NCBI GenBank assembly: GCA_041485845.1
Contig: JBGPKH010000460.1
Coordinates: 1 to 7,465 of the forward strand
Direction of reading: 5' to 3'
Origin: OMOG01 sp041485845
GTDB lineage: Bacteria > Acidobacteriota > Terriglobia > Bryobacterales > Bryobacteraceae
Length of the DNA: 7,465 nucleotides
Numbering within the stretch: the stretch's first letter is position 1; every line of letters begins with the position of its first letter. The notes below the pieces were generated by a model. That model saw only the letters and a program-made list of their open reading frames with translations, was not told the origin of the DNA and made no database searches. Of the stretch, positions 5,844 through 7,465 are shown piece after piece. The position numbers and the translations under genes are program-made.

Positions 5844-6220
5844 CGCTTCGATCCCCGATTCATTGAGAAGATCCTGTATTGGCCTCCATCGACGAGGCCC
5901 GCCACGTGCTGCTGAATGATCGGCGTCGCGGTAACCGCCGTGATGGTGTCGGCGGTCGTGTTGCCATCCGGCGCGGCAGTGCTGTTCGCGGTGGCCGAGC
6001 AAGACCCGCCGTTCTTGTCCCAGGTCGCGACGGTAAAGTCCTCGGAGTACTTCGCCATGTTCTCGAATGGCCCGCCGACCGTTTGGTAGGCGCCGGACTC
6101 GAGGGATTGGAAGTGGGAGTCGAGGTACGCCCACTGGTTGTTCGCCGCCACGTAGCTGAAGTTCGAACCGCCAGAGGAATCGCGCGCCACGATGGTGCTG
6201 TTCGTCGCCGCGGCGGTCGA

Positions 6221-6307
6221 GGGGATGTCTGCGAAGACCAGGCTTCTAAACGCGGGCGCAGCCGCTGCTCCTGTGGTGGGGCCGGCCAGCACTGCATTGG
6301 CGCTTTG
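6221..6307 (-). repeat. Tail-fibre internal repeat, copy 2
   Basis: The segment opens with QSANAVLAGPTTGAAAAPAF and continues RSLVFADIP. It closely matches copy 1 (6332-6424) at protein level, spaced 39 residues apart. The pattern AxxxxAGPxxGaaaaPxFRsLvxaDIP is a common module of phage tail-fibre-like proteins. Confidence 0.75.
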
Positions 6308-6331
6308 GGTGGCGGTGCTGGAGATGTACGA

Positions 6332-6424
6332 CAGGGCCGGAATGTCCGCCGCCACCAGGCTCCGGAAGGTGGGGGCTGCAGCGCCGCCAGATGCAGGCCC
6401 GGACCACACCGTATTGGCCGTCTG
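6332..6424 (-). repeat. Tail-fibre internal repeat, copy 1
   Basis: The segment opens with QTANTVWSGPASGGAAAPTF and continues RSLVAADIPAL, the partner of copy 2 at 6221-6307. Nucleotide identity between the copies is clearly lower than protein similarity, so these are old tandem modules rather than a recent duplication. Confidence 0.75.
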
Positions 6425-7344
6425 CGTGGCCAGCGTGACGGTAAGGGTCCCCGTACTGGTGATGGGACTGTTCGCTGCAGAAAAGATGGCCGGCATGGAG
6501 AGACCCACGCTCGTAACCATCTCCCTCCCGAACACGATGGAGTTCCAGCGCACGTTATTGTTGGCCGCGCCCTGGTAGTTGATGAGAAACAGCACTCGGA
6601 CATACGCCGTGCCGTATGGCAGCAAGTTGTTGTCGCCACTCCCCGTGGAATCCAGCCCGCTGATCACGCCCGAATACAGAGCCCAGATATTGGGAATAGC
6701 TCCGGCGGCCAAACCGATGTACTTGAACGATCCCGTGTAGAAGAAGTTCCGAACCGCGGTCCCATTGGCGATCGCCGGCCCGGTCCAAGCGGAACGAAGA
6801 TGCAGCGTATAGTGATCACCATCGTTGGTGACCGAACTCCAGCACCCATACGCCCCGAAATCCGAGTAATAGCCGGAGACGTAACGGGTATAGGTGTAAT
6901 TCGGGTAGGTGTACCCCTTGGAATTAGCGTACCCGAACCAGGCGAAGTTGGCATTGGACCCACTGGCGGTCCAGCCAGTGCCGTTGACAATCTTGATGAT
7001 CGTATCGCCGGGGTTTACAGCGGCAAACAGCGTCGTGTCGGCAACTCCGGAGTGGTGGGTGTAGTTCTCCGGATAAATGAGGTTCCCGTCAATGTCAGCC
7101 GGGGCCAGACAAAAAATTGGACATTGGCAGCCGCGTAGTTACCCCCGCCAATGTCACCGCTCTTGGCCCACCCCGACAGACGATAGGCCAACTGCGGGTC
7201 TACAGGTATATACTCGTCCGCCCACGCAAGGCCTTGAGCAACATTGATCCGAAAGCTGCCGCCGCCTACTAGAACATCCGTAGAGTCGAATGTGAACGAG
7301 CTGAAGTTGTAATTGTTCAACAAGAGCCCGTTCCCCGGGAGCCA

Positions 7345-7465
7345 ACCACGGATGCGGTAGAAATCCTTCACCGCAGGCTCTTCGAAGGCAAACCAGAACG
7401 GCTGAAGGACCTCGAAGAAGCGCGGGCCAACGATGAGATCGCTCGCAAGATCTACGAACTGAGGA
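7345..7465 (+). pseudogene. N-terminal part of XRE/HigA-type HTH regulator, start codon missing, cut by window end
   Basis: The plus frame reads TTDAVEILHRRLFEGKPER, then LKDLEEARANDEIARKIYEL and R at the window end. This is the N-terminal segment that in many small XRE-family regulators (often the antitoxin partner of a RelE/HigB-like toxin) precedes RTKAGLTQ and the helix-turn-helix. The frame is open back to a TAG at 7270-7272 but contains no ATG, GTG or TTG, and the residues before TTDAVEIL match the antisense of the tail-fibre gene. So the start and any upstream toxin gene have been replaced at a join near 7345. The HTH itself would lie beyond the window. The identity rests on pattern memory, not a search. 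Confidence 0.6.

Larger units (their letters stand above)
5876..7350 (-). pseudogene. Phage tail-fibre-like structural gene, truncated at both ends, frameshifted
   Basis: Frame A (7350 to 7111) reads WLPGNGLLLNNYNFSSFTF, then EYIPVDPQLAYRLSGWAKSG and NVQFF. Frame B (7111 to 5876) goes on with CLAPADIDGNLIYPENY, NPGDTIIKIVNGTGW, the Tyr-rich GYTYPNYTYTRYVSGYY, and LRSAWTGPAIANGT. It then has two ~29-residue repeats and a final AKYSEDFTVATWDKNG plus APDGNTTADTITAV carbohydrate-binding-like module ending at LVDGGQY. These segments are typical of phage or phage-like tail fibre and adhesion proteins. The two frames meet at a six-T run (7111-7116) and would join with a -1 shift, or one extra T. After GGQY (5876) the reading passes into the IS flank. 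No ATG is visible at the 5' end, where the other strand becomes a HTH gene. About 490 codons remain. Confidence 0.7.

Noticed and set aside
6221..6424. Possible CRISPR or tandem DNA array
   Set aside because: There are only two diverged copies and they are in frame as protein modules of a tail-fibre-like gene.
5879..7138. 419-codon open frame on the plus strand
   Set aside because: It is antisense to the tail-fibre-like gene, very rich in Arg, Gly and Val, and shows no domain pattern; GC-rich antisense frames are often open.
5180..7465. A new phage-defence or toxin-antitoxin system
   Set aside because: The pieces are truncated, lie on opposite strands and lack start codons or catalytic parts, so they do not form a working set.

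Overview
The window is GC-rich and densely packed, with very short intergenic gaps. It reads like a soil-type bacterial chromosome. A tricorn-type S41 peptidase tail and exported proteins with short Sec signals beside a LOG protein, a ribokinase and a TfoX-domain protein would suit Acidobacteriota (Solibacter/Bryobacter-like). That placement is inference from gene style, not from a marker gene.

Left part (1-4924) is mostly ordinary chromosome. A minus-strand pair encodes a LOG-family phosphoribohydrolase (732-1334) and a small exported lipocalin-like/DUF1579-like protein (191-700). Divergent from LOG is a small TfoX N-terminal-domain protein (1358-1711, +). It converges on an atypical SDR/NAD-epimerase-like gene (1803-2762, -). 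Next comes a ribokinase (3161-4102, -) whose stop codon overlaps, as ATGA, the start of an exported-protein ORF (2865-3164, -). The middle of that ORF is a 105-bp, 98% identical antisense copy of the tfoX-like gene 1.6 kb away. Divergent from ribokinase is a class I SAM methyltransferase (4118-4924, +).

Right part (4861-7465) is a mosaic of gene pieces joined with almost no spacer: the last ~105 codons of a tricorn-like peptidase (-), the C-terminal two thirds of an IS66-like transposase with a 2-nt frameshift in a GT run (+), a phage tail-fibre-like gene with a frameshift at a six-T run and both ends replaced (-), and the N-terminal part of a XRE/HigA-type regulator with no start codon (+), cut by the window edge. 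Each piece still reads well, so the joins look recent. Either this is a mobile-element rearrangement hotspot or the contig is misassembled.

There is no evidence of a coherent new defence or biosynthetic system. The most notable signals are the tfoX fragment inside a translationally coupled secreted-protein ORF, and the run of abrupt joins at 4.9-7.35 kb. I found no tRNA, rRNA or CRISPR array.
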